A stretch of DNA of 64,000 bases from positions 124,001-188,000 of the forward strand of contig NZ_VYVA01000005.1 in assembly GCF_009193215.1 (NCBI RefSeq), written 5' to 3'. Positions within the stretch are counted from its first letter, which is position 1, and each line of letters begins with the position of its first letter. This DNA comes from Flavicella marina (GTDB taxonomy: Bacteria; Bacteroidota; Bacteroidia; Flavobacteriales; Flavobacteriaceae). This document shows, piece after piece, positions 1-8,623 of this stretch. Below the pieces are notes generated by a model. The model had not been told where the DNA came from and did not search any database. It saw nothing but the letters and a program-made list of their open reading frames with translations. The position numbers were made by a program, and so were the translations under genes.

Positions 1-409
1 AAAGTGTCCAGAATAAAATTAACGGAACGTCAGGTGTTGAGTTGAAGCTTAAAATTGAGATAAATACTGTAGTACTCATGAGTACTAGTGCATTGTTCAG
101 TTTAGGTTTCGATAAAAAATAAGAACCTAATTTGAAGAAGCTGAACACAGAGATTGAGGTGACTATAAAATCGGCCATTTTCACTACAAATACGGTTTTG
201 CCAAATATTGAAGTGAAAAGACGTAAGATATAACCAATCATTCCAGGATGATCGAAATAAGAGAGGGAAAGGTTCTCTCCATAAAAATGATAGTATGCAT
301 CTTGAGGCATTAGTCCCATAAACGGCAATAAGAACAATCGGAATAATTGGAAACCGATAACAATACTAAGTGCGGGATACGTTTTTAAAAAAAGCTGAAC
401 TCTATTCAT
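1..409 (-). CDS. Glycosyltransferase family 39/ArnT-like membrane protein, partial
   Basis: The gene runs off the left edge; only the first 136 codons are visible. They start at an ATG (407-409) overlapping the last 8 bases of trmD. The translation begins [12 protein letters not shown] and contains a hydrophobic first helix, then [20 protein letters not shown]. This is the first periplasmic loop signature of PMT_2/ArnT-type polyprenol-phosphate sugar transferases: an acidic residue followed by YY, then SYFDHP. More hydrophobic segments follow. Such integral membrane enzymes move a sugar from a polyprenyl-phosphate donor onto lipid or protein. The acceptor cannot be read from this fragment. 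I translated it by hand from the complementary strand; the family call is firm, the substrate unknown. Confidence 0.75.
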   Translation of the reverse strand, partial: MNRVQLFLKTYPALSIVIGFQLFRLFLLPFMGLMPQDAYYHFYGENLSLSYFDHPGMIGYILRLFTSIFGKTVFVVKMADFIVTSISVFSFFKLGSYFLSKPKLNNALVLMSTTVFISILSFNSTPDVPLILFWTL

Positions 410-1079
410 CTAGCAATTCGGGTTTGATTTGTTTGGTTCTTTCATAAGCTTGTTCTGATCTCCATTCGTCGATTTTTGGAAAATTACCTGAGAGCAATAT
501 TTCTGGAACATCAGCTCCTTTGTATGAGGCTGGTCGAGTGTAGACAGGTGGTGATAGTAAATCGTCTTGAAAAGAATCTGTCAATGCAGAAGTTTCATCT
601 CCAAGAACACCCGGAATCAACCTGATCACGCTATCACATAAAACTGCAGCACCTAACTCACCACCACTCAGTACATAATCACCAATTGAAATTTCTTTGG
701 TAATGAATAAATCACGAACTCTTTGATCGACACCTTTATAATGACCACACAACACAATGATATTTTCTTTTAAAGAAAGCGTATTGGCTGTTGATTGGTT
801 TAGTATGGGAGCATCAGGAGTCATATATATAATCTCGTCGTAATCTCTTTCAGATTTTAGTTTAGAGATGCATTTGTCGATAGGTTCGATCATCAATACC
901 ATTCCGGCACCCCCACCAAATTGATAGTCGTCAATCTTATTGTATTTATTGAGAGCGTAGTCTCTTAAATTGTGAAAATGAACTTCAGCTAAGCCTTTGT
1001 CTTGTGCTCTTTTTAATATTGAGTATTCAAAAGGACTTTTGATTAATTCTGGGGATACGGTAATAATATCAATTCTCAT
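402..1079 (-). CDS. trmD: tRNA (guanine37-N1)-methyltransferase TrmD
   Basis: TrmD methylates N1 of G37 next to the anticodon using S-adenosylmethionine, which prevents +1 frameshifting. The 225-residue protein is slightly shorter than most TrmD proteins but has the family landmarks: [12 protein letters not shown] at the start, [12 protein letters not shown] near residue 55, [10 protein letters not shown] near 112, and the trefoil-knot SAM site [15 protein letters not shown]. The start ATG lies only 4 bases after a TATCTTTG promoter element, so the mRNA probably has no leader. The downstream glycosyltransferase gene overlaps its stop codon and is likely co-transcribed. Confidence 0.96.
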   Translation of the reverse strand: MRIDIITVSPELIKSPFEYSILKRAQDKGLAEVHFHNLRDYALNKYNKIDDYQFGGGAGMVLMIEPIDKCISKLKSERDYDEIIYMTPDAPILNQSTANTLSLKENIIVLCGHYKGVDQRVRDLFITKEISIGDYVLSGGELGAAVLCDSVIRLIPGVLGDETSALTDSFQDDLLSPPVYTRPASYKGADVPEILLSGNFPKIDEWRSEQAYERTKQIKPELLDE

Positions 1080-1083
1080 TTTG

Positions 1084-1091
1084 CAAAGATA
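1084..1091 (-). promoter_or_regulatory. Bacteroidota -7 promoter element (TATCTTTG) of trmD
   Basis: On the minus strand the 8-mer TATCTTTG matches TAnnTTTG exactly. Only 4 bases separate it from the trmD ATG, so transcription should start at or within a few bases of the start codon. A -33 TTG at the usual spacing is not evident. Confidence 0.6.
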
Positions 1092-1132
1092 CTTATTTCA
1101 GTCAACTGACTATTTAATTTTTTAAGAGTAGT

Positions 1133-1978
1133 TTATTTTTGGGATAAGATCATTCTGTCGTTTCCGAAAATATCTTTTTTTAATTTGTTTTTTTTGAATC
1201 CCTTCTCTCTTAACATATCAAGAGTTTGTTGACCGAGATATTGATTGATTTCAAAAAACAATTTTCCGTTCTCTGTTAAATGTGTAAAGGCTAAATCAGC
1301 TATTTTCTTGTAAAATACAAGTGCGTTGTTGTCATCGACAAATAATGCTGTGTGTGGTTCGTACTCTAAAACGTTTTTTTTGATTTCTTCTTTTTCTAGC
1401 TCTCTGACATATGGCGGGTTGCTAACAATAATGTCAAAATTTTCTATGAATTTTTCTGTGGATAAAATATCTTGTTTCGTAAACTTAATAGTAACGTGGT
1501 TGTGCTTGGCGTTTTTTTCTGCTACCATCAATGCAAGTTCTGAAACATCAATCGCTATTACTTGCGCACTGGGTAAATTCTTAGCGAGAGAGATAGCAAT
1601 GCAACCACTCCCTGTTCCAATGTCTAATATTTTTAAGGGAGTACTTTTGTTTGAAGATTGAATGATCCAGTCCACCAATTCTTCGGTTTCTGGACGTGGA
1701 ATGAGTACGTTTTCGTTTACCTCAAATGGTAGGCTGTAGAATTCAGTTTCTTTTGTGATGTACTGAACTGGAGTTTCTTTTTTTAATAACTCAATTGCCC
1801 TTGTAAAATACGTTTTTTCTTGTTCTGTTATCGATTTGGTAGGATTCAAAGCCTTGTCTATTCGAGACATTTTTAGTTTGAATTCGGTAAGTATATGATA
1901 AAACGATTCGATTTCTGAGTCAGGATACATTCCTGATAATTCTTCATGAAAAAACGATTTTAATGTAGAGATATTCAT
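1133..1978 (-). CDS. prmC: Release factor glutamine methyltransferase PrmC (HemK)
   Basis: PrmC methylates the glutamine of the GGQ motif in peptide-chain release factors 1 and 2. The 281-residue protein has an N-terminal helical domain (about 1-90), the linker LIPRPETEEL (102-111), the SAM-binding motif ILDIGTGSGC (117-126), and the catalytic NPPY motif (187-190) that holds the target amide. The length is normal for the family. It is divergent from ribD, and a TACTTTTG element sits 5 bases before its ATG, again predicting a leaderless transcript. Confidence 0.95.
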   Translation of the reverse strand: MNISTLKSFFHEELSGMYPDSEIESFYHILTEFKLKMSRIDKALNPTKSITEQEKTYFTRAIELLKKETPVQYITKETEFYSLPFEVNENVLIPRPETEELVDWIIQSSNKSTPLKILDIGTGSGCIAISLAKNLPSAQVIAIDVSELALMVAEKNAKHNHVTIKFTKQDILSTEKFIENFDIIVSNPPYVRELEKEEIKKNVLEYEPHTALFVDDNNALVFYKKIADLAFTHLTENGKLFFEINQYLGQQTLDMLREKGFKKNKLKKDIFGNDRMILSQK

Positions 1979-1983
1979 GGAGG

Positions 1984-1991
1984 CAAAAGTA
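1984..1991 (-). promoter_or_regulatory. Promoter element (TACTTTTG) of prmC
   Basis: TACTTTTG on the minus strand, with a TTG at 2013-2015 separated by 21 bases, fits the Bacteroidota -33/-7 promoter. Five bases separate it from the prmC ATG at 1978. Confidence 0.65.
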
Positions 1992-2078
1992 CATTAAATA
2001 TCGAATAGTATTCAAAGGAAACATAATTGTGTTGTCTTATTTTGACTTGAATAGATTGTTGCTCTCGTATAGATGCCC

Positions 2079-2086
2079 TACTTTTG
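2079..2086 (+). promoter_or_regulatory. Promoter element (TACTTTTG) of ribD
   Basis: TACTTTTG with a TTG at 2056-2058 (20-base spacer) is a full Bacteroidota promoter. It lies downstream of an in-frame ATG at 2073 and 4 bases before the ATG at 2091. This excludes 2073 as the start for this promoter and makes 2091 the start of a leaderless or near-leaderless mRNA. Confidence 0.7.
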
Positions 2087-2090
2087 TTGT

Positions 2091-3149
2091 ATGAAGGTAG
2101 AGGAACAATTTATGGCACGTTGTATTGAGTTGGCTCAAAACGGAATTGGTACTGCAAGACCTAACCCGTCTGTAGGATGTGTCGTGGTTTATGAAAATAA
2201 AATTATTGGAGAAGGGTTTACAAGTCCTTATGGTGGTAGTCATGCTGAAGTAAATGCGATAGCATCTGTAAGAGATAAAACATTATTATCGAAATCTACT
2301 TTGTATGTGACGCTTGAACCCTGTGCCCATTTTGGTAAAACACCTCCGTGTGCAGATTTGATCGTTAAGCATAAAATTCCCAATGTCGTTATTGGTTGTA
2401 TAGATACACATTCAGTAGTCGCAGGGAAAGGTGTAGAGCGCTTGATAGAAAATGGATGCCATGTGAAAGTGGGTGTTTTAGAAAATGAATGTTTAGAGCA
2501 GCACAAACGTTTTTTTACCGTTCAAAATAAAAAGAGACCTTATGTGATTCTTAAGTGGGCACAAACTAAAAATGGTTTTATAGCGCCTGATCAAAAAGAG
2601 GTCAATAGACCTGTTTGGATTAGCAATGTATATGCACAACAATTGGTGCATAAATGGAGAAGTGAAGAGCATGCAATTTTGGTAGGTACCAATACTGCGA
2701 TTGCTGATAATCCAAAGTTAAACGTTAGGAGTTGGGGAGGGGTGCCACCAGTAAGAGTAGTCTTAGATAGAACATTACGAATTTCGAAAGAGAATTCTTT
2801 GTATGACTTGAGTCAAAAAACGATATTTGTTGTTGATGTCAATACTGAGTTTGAAGCTTCAGCGGAAAAACAATTGTTTTTTGAGTCTATTGATTTTTCT
2901 GGAAATGTTGTAGAGCAAATTTGTGAAGTGTTGATGCGACATCATATACAATCAATCATTATTGAAGGAGGTACACAGACCTTGAATGCTTTTATCAATT
3001 CGGGTATTTGGGATGAAGCTCGAGTTTTTGTTGGTGATGTTTCTTTTGTAAATGGAGTAGAAGCACCTGTGATTTCTAAAGAGGTTTTTAAAAAGGATGC
3101 GGTTAAGAATACGGATTTGTTCTGGTATGTTAATAGAACTGAAATATAA
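2091..3149 (+). CDS. ribD: Riboflavin biosynthesis bifunctional deaminase/reductase RibD
   Basis: RibD carries out two consecutive steps of riboflavin synthesis: zinc-dependent deamination of the pyrimidine intermediate, then NADPH-dependent reduction of its ribosyl side chain. The deaminase domain shows HAEVNA (51-56) and PCAHFGKTPPC (77-87), whose His and two Cys bind zinc. The C-terminal reductase domain starts near residue 150 (KRPYVILKWAQT) and includes IIIEGGTQTLNAF. I start at 2091 (MKVEEQF, 352 residues) instead of the in-frame ATG at 2073, because the promoter lies between the two and family members begin at this point. The next gene starts directly after its stop. Confidence 0.94.
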   Translation: MKVEEQFMARCIELAQNGIGTARPNPSVGCVVVYENKIIGEGFTSPYGGSHAEVNAIASVRDKTLLSKSTLYVTLEPCAHFGKTPPCADLIVKHKIPNVVIGCIDTHSVVAGKGVERLIENGCHVKVGVLENECLEQHKRFFTVQNKKRPYVILKWAQTKNGFIAPDQKEVNRPVWISNVYAQQLVHKWRSEEHAILVGTNTAIADNPKLNVRSWGGVPPVRVVLDRTLRISKENSLYDLSQKTIFVVDVNTEFEASAEKQLFFESIDFSGNVVEQICEVLMRHHIQSIIIEGGTQTLNAFINSGIWDEARVFVGDVSFVNGVEAPVISKEVFKKDAVKNTDLFWYVNRTEI

Positions 3150-3758
3150 ATGTCGGATTTAGATCTGTATAAAACATTAGATAAACCTTCAGAGGTTACG
3201 CTCTTCAAAGAAAAGGGTAGTAAATTTTTTGGCTACGTATTTCCTGTGTCTTCTGAAGATGAAGTGAAAGAAATTATAGCTCAAATTAAAAAAGAACATC
3301 ATTCTGCACGTCATTGGTGTTATGCATGGAAGATAGGTGTGGAGACGGTTCGTTTTCGTGTGAATGATGATGGAGAACCTAGTAATTCTGCAGGACAACC
3401 GATTTATGGTCAAATACTTTCTTTTGATGTCACAAATGTACTTGTAGTAGTTGTTCGGTATTTTGGCGGAGTGAAATTAGGTGTCGGTGGTTTGATTCGT
3501 GCGTACAAAACTTCTGCGCAATTAAGTTTAGAGAATTCTTCGATCGTAGAAAAAACAATCGAAGAAAAATTAAAATTGGTGTTTGCTTATCAATTTATGA
3601 ATAATGTAATGCGAGTTATCAAGCAAAAACGAATTTTGATAGATTCTCAGAATTTAACATCAAATTGTGAGATAATAATAGCTGTAAAAAAATCAGAATT
3701 TGAGGCAGTAAAAAAACACTTCGAAAAGTTGCATTTTTTGACGCTCAAAAATGTCTAA
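3150..3758 (+). CDS. IMPACT/YigZ family protein
   Basis: This 202-residue protein belongs to the IMPACT/YigZ (UPF0029) family. The signature is RYFGGVKLGVGGLIRAYKTS around residues 108-127, preceded by HWCYAWKIG and DDGEPSNSAGQPI. The bacterial function is unsettled; relatives are linked to translation control in eukaryotes, and the C-terminal half resembles an EF-G domain IV-like fold. The ATG directly abuts the ribD stop codon with no gap, so translation is probably coupled within one operon. No catalytic assignment is justified. Confidence 0.88.
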   Translation: MSDLDLYKTLDKPSEVTLFKEKGSKFFGYVFPVSSEDEVKEIIAQIKKEHHSARHWCYAWKIGVETVRFRVNDDGEPSNSAGQPIYGQILSFDVTNVLVVVVRYFGGVKLGVGGLIRAYKTSAQLSLENSSIVEKTIEEKLKLVFAYQFMNNVMRVIKQKRILIDSQNLTSNCEIIIAVKKSEFEAVKKHFEKLHFLTLKNV

Positions 3759-3795
3759 AAAAATACAATTTATATCAAATTTAAATTAACTAATT

Positions 3796-4200
3796 TTAAA
3801 AGTGAGAAATCATTTTTGTAAGAAGTGTGTCCGGAATTTTTATAGGCCTATTTTTTTGTGTGTCAACAAAAACTAACGTGGTATCTCCAGTAGTTATTTT
3901 TTCATTATCAGCATTGTAGATTTCGTATTCAAATGTAATTCTAGCAGTCGGTAATTCTCTTAAGATTGTTTTCAGTGTTAAAGAGTCATCGAATTTGGCA
4001 GGTTTGATAAACCTAGTGTTTATCGAGTATACAGGAAGTATTATTCCTTCTTCTTCCATTTTTTTGTAAGAAATTCCCAGATCGTGTAAAAGTTCTAATC
4101 TGCCAATTTCAAAATATTGTGCATAGTTCCCGTGATGTGCGTAACCCATCTGGTCAGTTTCACTGTAACGTATTTTTAAGGGAGTTTTATTTTCTATCAT
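3796..4200 (-). CDS. YbgC/4-hydroxybenzoyl-CoA thioesterase family acyl-CoA thioesterase
   Basis: A 134-residue hot-dog-fold thioesterase. The N-terminal signature YSETDQMGYAHHGNYAQYFE (about 13-32) contains the Asp-x-x-Gly-x-x-x-His/Asn pattern of the 4HBT/YbgC class, followed by the long central helix EIGRLELLHDLG. Enzymes of this class hydrolyse acyl-CoA thioesters in the cytoplasm; chain-length preference cannot be read from sequence. It stands alone, converging with the ribD operon and divergent from dnaA. I see no exact TAnnTTTG in front of it. Confidence 0.88.
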   Translation of the reverse strand: MIENKTPLKIRYSETDQMGYAHHGNYAQYFEIGRLELLHDLGISYKKMEEEGIILPVYSINTRFIKPAKFDDSLTLKTILRELPTARITFEYEIYNADNEKITTGDTTLVFVDTQKNRPIKIPDTLLTKMISHF

Positions 4201-4278
4201 TTTTTATTTTTAATGCTGCTTATTTTACGCAAAAAATAATTAAGAACCTATACTGATTTCATTTTTTTATACTAAAAT

Positions 4279-4287
4279 TTATTCACA
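4279..4287 (+). promoter_or_regulatory. Single DnaA-box-like 9-mer (TTATTCACA) upstream of dnaA
   Basis: TTATTCACA fits the TTATNCACA DnaA-box consensus and lies 80 bases before the dnaA ATG in an AT-rich gap. A lone box here suggests dnaA autoregulation and is not enough to call an origin. Confidence 0.4.
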
Positions 4288-4366
4288 CTTTTGTATAACC
4301 AAAATGAACGGTGGGAACGTCTCAATTTTGACTAATTACAAACTATAAATTTACTCTATTAAAACA

Positions 4367-5794
4367 ATGACTAAAATAGCCACGACGGTTTGGGAGGAAT
4401 GCCTGTCTTTTATAAAAGACAACATCAAGCCGCAAGCATATAAAACTTGGTTCGAGCCTATAAAACCAATGAAGGTTTCTGGTGAGGTATTAACAGTGCA
4501 AGTGCCTAGTAAGTTTTTTTATGAATGGTTAGAAGAACATTACATTAAGTTATTGAGAGTTGCTTTGGTTAGAGAACTTGGTAAAGATGCTAAGTTGGTC
4601 TATGAAGTTAAAATGGAAAATGCGTATAGTAGCAACAGTCCTCAGATTGTGAAAATCCCAAGTTCAAATCGTGCGCCTTTAAAATCTCAAAATGTATCGG
4701 TTCCTTTAGAATTGAAAAAAAGAGAATTGAGAAATCCTTTTGTGATTCCGGGTTTACAAAAAGTAAAAATTGAATCTCAATTAAATCCTAATTATAATTT
4801 CCAAAGTTTTGTTGAAGGTGATTCAAACCGATTGGCTAGGTCTGCTGGTATGGCGGTAGCAAATAAACCAGGTGGAACATCTTTCAATCCATTATTGATT
4901 TATGGAGGAGTAGGTTTAGGAAAAACCCATTTGGCTCATGCAATTGGGGTGCAAATAAAAGATAAATATGCCGATAAAACGGTTTTGTATATTTCTTCGG
5001 AAAAATTCACACAACAATATATTGATTCTGTAAAAGGGAATACTAGAAATGATTTTATTCATTTTTATCAAATGATTGATGTATTAATCATTGATGATGT
5101 GCAGTTTTTATCTGGTAAAAAAGGAACGCAAGATGTTTTCTTCCATATTTTCAATCATTTACATCAAAATGGTAAACAGGTGATTTTAACTTCAGATAAG
5201 GCACCTGTTGATATGCAAGATATTGAACAGCGTTTGTTGTCTCGTTTCAAATGGGGATTGTCTGCAGAGTTGCAAACACCTGATTTTGAAACACGAATTT
5301 CAATTCTTCAAAACAAATTGTTCAGAGATGGGGTAGAGATGCCTGAAGAGATTGTGGAATATGTTGCAAAAAACATCAAATCGAATGTTCGTGAATTAGA
5401 AGGAGTATTGATTTCACTTATTGCGCAAGCTTCTTTTAATAAAAAAGAATTTACGATGACCTTGGTGAAGCAAATCGTTGATAAATTTGTTAAAAACACC
5501 AAAAGAGAGGTTTCTATTGATTACATTCAAAAAGTGGTCTCTAAATATTTTGATATGGATGTTGCGACATTACAATCAAAAACTAGAAAACGTCATATTG
5601 TGCAGGCACGTCAGTTAGCTATGTACTTTGCGAAAAGAATGACGAAGTCATCTTTAGCAAGTATAGGTTCTCAAATTGGAAAACGTGATCATGCAACTGT
5701 TTTGCATGCATGTAAGACCGTAGATAACTTGACAGAAACAGACAAGCAATTTAAAAAATACGTAGAAGACTTGACCAATAAATTAACTTTCTAA
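4367..5794 (+). CDS. dnaA: Chromosomal replication initiator protein DnaA
   Basis: DnaA binds DnaA boxes at oriC, oligomerises with ATP and melts the origin. The 475-residue protein has all four domains. Domain I is WEECLSFIKDNIKPQAYKTW at residues 6-25. A variable linker follows, then the AAA+ core with Walker A YGGVGLGKTHL (near 180) and Walker B LIIDDVQFLSG. The C-terminal DNA-binding domain carries the signature RDHATVLHACKTV. The tyrosine-phosphatase gene begins 3 bases after its stop, so dnaA heads a three-gene operon. Confidence 0.98.
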   Translation: MTKIATTVWEECLSFIKDNIKPQAYKTWFEPIKPMKVSGEVLTVQVPSKFFYEWLEEHYIKLLRVALVRELGKDAKLVYEVKMENAYSSNSPQIVKIPSSNRAPLKSQNVSVPLELKKRELRNPFVIPGLQKVKIESQLNPNYNFQSFVEGDSNRLARSAGMAVANKPGGTSFNPLLIYGGVGLGKTHLAHAIGVQIKDKYADKTVLYISSEKFTQQYIDSVKGNTRNDFIHFYQMIDVLIIDDVQFLSGKKGTQDVFFHIFNHLHQNGKQVILTSDKAPVDMQDIEQRLLSRFKWGLSAELQTPDFETRISILQNKLFRDGVEMPEEIVEYVAKNIKSNVRELEGVLISLIAQASFNKKEFTMTLVKQIVDKFVKNTKREVSIDYIQKVVSKYFDMDVATLQSKTRKRHIVQARQLAMYFAKRMTKSSLASIGSQIGKRDHATVLHACKTVDNLTETDKQFKKYVEDLTNKLTF

Positions 5795-5797
5795 AAG

Positions 5798-6253
5798 ATG
5801 GTTAAAGTATTGATGGTTTGCTTGGGTAATATATGCCGGTCACCTTTGGCTGAAGGCATTTTAAAGTCCAAAGTAAATTCAGAATTGGTTACCGTTGATT
5901 CTGCTGGTACTTCTGGTTGGCACATAGGTAATTTACCTGACCCAAGATCTGTTGAGGTTGCAAAATTACATGGTATTGATATTACTGATCAAAAAGCTCG
6001 AGCGTTTACTCAAGAAGATTTCGATAGGTTTGATTTTATTTATGCTATGGATCATTCGAATTATTTGAATATTTTGAAATTGGCTAGAAATAAGCACGAT
6101 CGCACAAAAGTAAAAATGATTTTGAATGAATTAGAGGCTGGTTCAGACGAAGAAGTTCCTGATCCATATTATGGAGGTGAACAAGGTTTTGAAAACGTGT
6201 TTCAAATGTTAGATGCAAGTTGTGCTATTATTGCAAAGAAAATAACAAATTAA
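5798..6253 (+). CDS. Low-molecular-weight protein-tyrosine phosphatase
   Basis: A 151-residue cytoplasmic phosphatase of the LMW-PTP family. The P-loop VCLGNICRS holds the catalytic Cys8 and Arg14 (C-x5-R), and DPYYGG near residue 127 supplies the general-acid aspartate. Such enzymes dephosphorylate tyrosine residues of protein kinases or sugar-metabolism proteins; in dedicated exopolysaccharide loci they pair with a Wzc kinase, but no kinase is present here. The gene is 3 bases after dnaA and 10 bases before the methylase, so expression with dnaA is likely. Its substrate is unknown. Confidence 0.93.
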   Translation: MVKVLMVCLGNICRSPLAEGILKSKVNSELVTVDSAGTSGWHIGNLPDPRSVEVAKLHGIDITDQKARAFTQEDFDRFDFIYAMDHSNYLNILKLARNKHDRTKVKMILNELEAGSDEEVPDPYYGGEQGFENVFQMLDASCAIIAKKITN

Positions 6254-6263
6254 TTTTTTGAGT

Positions 6264-6971
6264 ATGGGCTTAGGTAAGTTGTATTTGATTCCAACAACAT
6301 TAGGAGAGAATGAACCTTTAGAGGTGATGCCTATTTCTGTGAAAAAAGTTGTAGAAGAAATTGATCACTTTATTGTGGAGAATGAAAAATCTGCACGAAG
6401 ATTTATCAAGAAATTAACGCCTAAAAAGTCACAACCTGATTTAACAATTATGTTGTTGGATAAATATGCTAGTGCATTGGAGGTACAACATTATTTAGAT
6501 ATTTGTCAAGAGGGAGTTTCTGTAGGATTGTTATCTGAAGCAGGGGTTCCTGCAATTGCTGATCCAGGAGCTGATGTTGTGAAGTTAGCGCATGAAAAAG
6601 GAGTACAAGTAATTCCGTTGGTAGGACCTTCTTCTATCTTAATGGCAATGATGGGCTCTGGAATGAATGGGCAAAATTTTGCTTTTAATGGGTATTTACC
6701 TATTGATAAAGGAGAGCGTAAAAGAGAAATAAAAGCACTAGAGAAAATATCTAAAGATAGAAATCAATCACAAATTTTTATTGAGACACCTTATCGAAAT
6801 GAAAAAATGTTTGATGATTTAAAAGCTACATTACATCCTACGACACGTTTGTGTATCGCTGCAGATATTTCGTTGAGTTCTGAGTATATCAAAACTTATA
6901 GTATGAAAGAGTGGTCTAGAGTGAAGCCCGATTTACACAAAAGACCTGCTATCTTTATTGTTCATAAATAA
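6264..6971 (+). CDS. RsmI-like SAM-dependent methyltransferase (tetrapyrrole methylase fold)
   Basis: A 235-residue tetrapyrrole-methylase-fold protein related to RsmI, which 2'-O-methylates C1402 of 16S rRNA. Seen motifs are GKLYLIPTTLGE at the start, LLSEAGVPAIADPGADVV near residue 90, and VGPSSILMAMMGSGMNG near 120. The N-terminus matches family members from the ATG at 6264; a TTG two codons upstream is an unlikely alternative. It differs from classical RsmI in lacking the C-terminal extension. Bacteroidota often carry such a paralog besides a true RsmI, so I leave the gene name blank. Last gene of the dnaA operon. Confidence 0.82.
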   Translation: MGLGKLYLIPTTLGENEPLEVMPISVKKVVEEIDHFIVENEKSARRFIKKLTPKKSQPDLTIMLLDKYASALEVQHYLDICQEGVSVGLLSEAGVPAIADPGADVVKLAHEKGVQVIPLVGPSSILMAMMGSGMNGQNFAFNGYLPIDKGERKREIKALEKISKDRNQSQIFIETPYRNEKMFDDLKATLHPTTRLCIAADISLSSEYIKTYSMKEWSRVKPDLHKRPAIFIVHK

Positions 6972-6974
6972 AAA

Positions 6975-7595
6975 TTAGCTTACTTCGGGCATTCTGTTTT
7001 TTATTATGTTAGATGTGTCGTAGCCTCTAAATGTATATAGATATTCTTCTATGCTAGTTCCATAACCATCTTCGAAATGAAAATCACCATTAGATCTTAA
7101 AAACTTTTTTACGTTTCCAGCACCAGCCAAATGAGCAGCTGCTAAGATACCTGATTCCGTGATTACAATTCCGTTTATTTTTCTGCCGACAGAACGACGG
7201 ATGTCTTTTCTAAGTATCCACTTGTTTACTTGGCACAGTGCAATAAAAGCTTTTTCTTGCAGTTCAGGATTTTGTAAGAAATCTTGTGTGTTGTAGATGT
7301 CAAATCGTTCAAGTGTCCCACTTCCGAATTGGTATTTTCCTAGATAACCAAAAGAATTTATAGCTTTGTAATTACCTCCAGACTCTTTAAAAGCAAGAGC
7401 TTCTTTAAAATGAAAAAAATCGTTTTTATTATAGGGACCTGTGAATGTGCTTTTTGCTGTTTTTTTTGTAGGTAGTGATAAAAACGTGGCTTGGTCGAGT
7501 TTAGATCCTTTGACAAAAGGTTCATTGGCTCCTACAGAATATAAAAGGATTGTAAATACAATACTTAAAAAAAACTTCTTTTTGATAGATTTCAT
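6975..7595 (-). CDS. Exported lysozyme-fold (SLT-like) putative lytic transglycosylase
   Basis: A 206-residue protein with an N-terminal hydrophobic signal segment (KKKFFLSIVFTILLYSVGA). The mature part contains FKESGGNYKAINSFGYLGKYQF near residues 68-89, which looks like the catalytic-Glu region of SLT-type lytic transglycosylases (ES followed by G-x-Y-GxYQF). HLAGAGNVKKFL near 155 fits the helical lysozyme fold. Likely role: cleaving peptidoglycan glycan strands in the periplasm. It converges with the dnaA operon 3 bases away. Moderate certainty on enzymatic activity, because the family call rests on motif resemblance. Confidence 0.68.
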   Translation of the reverse strand: MKSIKKKFFLSIVFTILLYSVGANEPFVKGSKLDQATFLSLPTKKTAKSTFTGPYNKNDFFHFKEALAFKESGGNYKAINSFGYLGKYQFGSGTLERFDIYNTQDFLQNPELQEKAFIALCQVNKWILRKDIRRSVGRKINGIVITESGILAAAHLAGAGNVKKFLRSNGDFHFEDGYGTSIEEYLYTFRGYDTSNIIKNRMPEVS

Positions 7596-7635
7596 ACGAA
7601 TATTTGTTTCTGTCTCAATTTGTTTTTTGCAGCGG

Positions 7636-7643
7636 CAAATATA
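7636..7643 (-). promoter_or_regulatory. Promoter element (TATATTTG) of the SLT-like gene
   Basis: TATATTTG on the minus strand matches TAnnTTTG, 40 bases before the start codon at 7595. It would give a short leader. Confidence 0.5.
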
Positions 7644-7687
7644 CGTCTTTTTATTTGTTGGTAAGTAAAGTTTAAATTATCAAGAAG

Positions 7688-8596
7688 TTAATAGTAAATC
7701 CAGTGTCCGATAATTTTACCATTGCTAGTAAATTCAATAGCTGGAGCTGGTATTTTTATAAAATTTAAAGTGTTGAATAATCCTTTTAAGAAGGGGGAAT
7801 TTGTTTTTATTTTCGTCAAATCTATGTCGAAAGATGCGTAAAACTGTCTGTATCGAGGTGAAACTTCCAATTCATGACCGGGTTGTTTCGATAACATTCC
7901 TTCAGCACCATACCCAAAAGCAATGTTCAACCATTTCGGAAACTTACTTTCTTTGGCAAATGACCAAACATTTGCAGATAGCCAATAGGTCTGTCCATTG
8001 TAATCTTTCAGCATTTGCTCTGTTAAATTTTTTCCAAGTACATCCGGATTTAGAGTAGCGTAATCAGTTCTATGAAAAGAATATTTAAACGATATACGTT
8101 GTTCTTTCCAGCCCAATTCTTGACCTATCAAAAACGCAGTTCCTGCCGCATTTGCTATAATGTCACCAGTAGACGCTCCCCATTCTGCAGAAAACCCATC
8201 CATAACCTCTACGGCTGTCAAAAACACAAAACCTAATGGTGCTCCGTAAAGTAGTTGGTCTCTTTTAGAAGCTCCTGCCCAATCCATTGCCGACATACTC
8301 AATCGTCCCAATTGGTAAGCTGAGAAAGCATGTCCGACTTTATCCATTTGCAACCAATCTGAGTTGTCATTGATAAAATGAAACTTTGATTTTTCATAGT
8401 TTGCATACCAAAGTTGGTTGAGTCCGATCAAGGTTACAGAAGCTATGGCAGCTTCAGATAAATAGACACCTCTCAATCGAGACTTGTTTAAGGTGTCTGA
8501 CTTTGTGAAAAATGAGCTTTTCGTCTGTGCATTTCCTAACGAAACGAATAGTATAAAGAAGAGAACAACAAACAGTTTTAAGTTTTTCACAAACAT
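7688..8596 (-). CDS. DUF2279 (YfiM-like) exported protein
   Basis: A 302-residue protein with a signal peptide (KNLKLFVVLFFILFVSLGNAQ). The conserved DUF2279 core lies around residues 40-160, with DKVGHAFSAYQLGRLS and EWGASTGDIIANAAGTAFLIGQELGW. These are probable short membrane or re-entrant segments of an envelope protein. The C-terminal part is rich in aromatic residues and resembles an outer-membrane strand region. Function is unknown. It is the last gene of the dapF-acetyltransferase-mltG operon, 27 bases after mltG, which suggests an envelope role. Confidence 0.8.
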   Translation of the reverse strand: MFVKNLKLFVVLFFILFVSLGNAQTKSSFFTKSDTLNKSRLRGVYLSEAAIASVTLIGLNQLWYANYEKSKFHFINDNSDWLQMDKVGHAFSAYQLGRLSMSAMDWAGASKRDQLLYGAPLGFVFLTAVEVMDGFSAEWGASTGDIIANAAGTAFLIGQELGWKEQRISFKYSFHRTDYATLNPDVLGKNLTEQMLKDYNGQTYWLSANVWSFAKESKFPKWLNIAFGYGAEGMLSKQPGHELEVSPRYRQFYASFDIDLTKIKTNSPFLKGLFNTLNFIKIPAPAIEFTSNGKIIGHWIYY

Positions 8597-8623
8597 GCTT
8601 TTTAGTAAAAATAAGAAAATATC

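Noticed and set aside
4201-4366. Replication origin next to dnaA
   Set aside because: Only one DnaA-box-like 9-mer and no repeated array; GC-skew analysis of the full chromosome would be needed.
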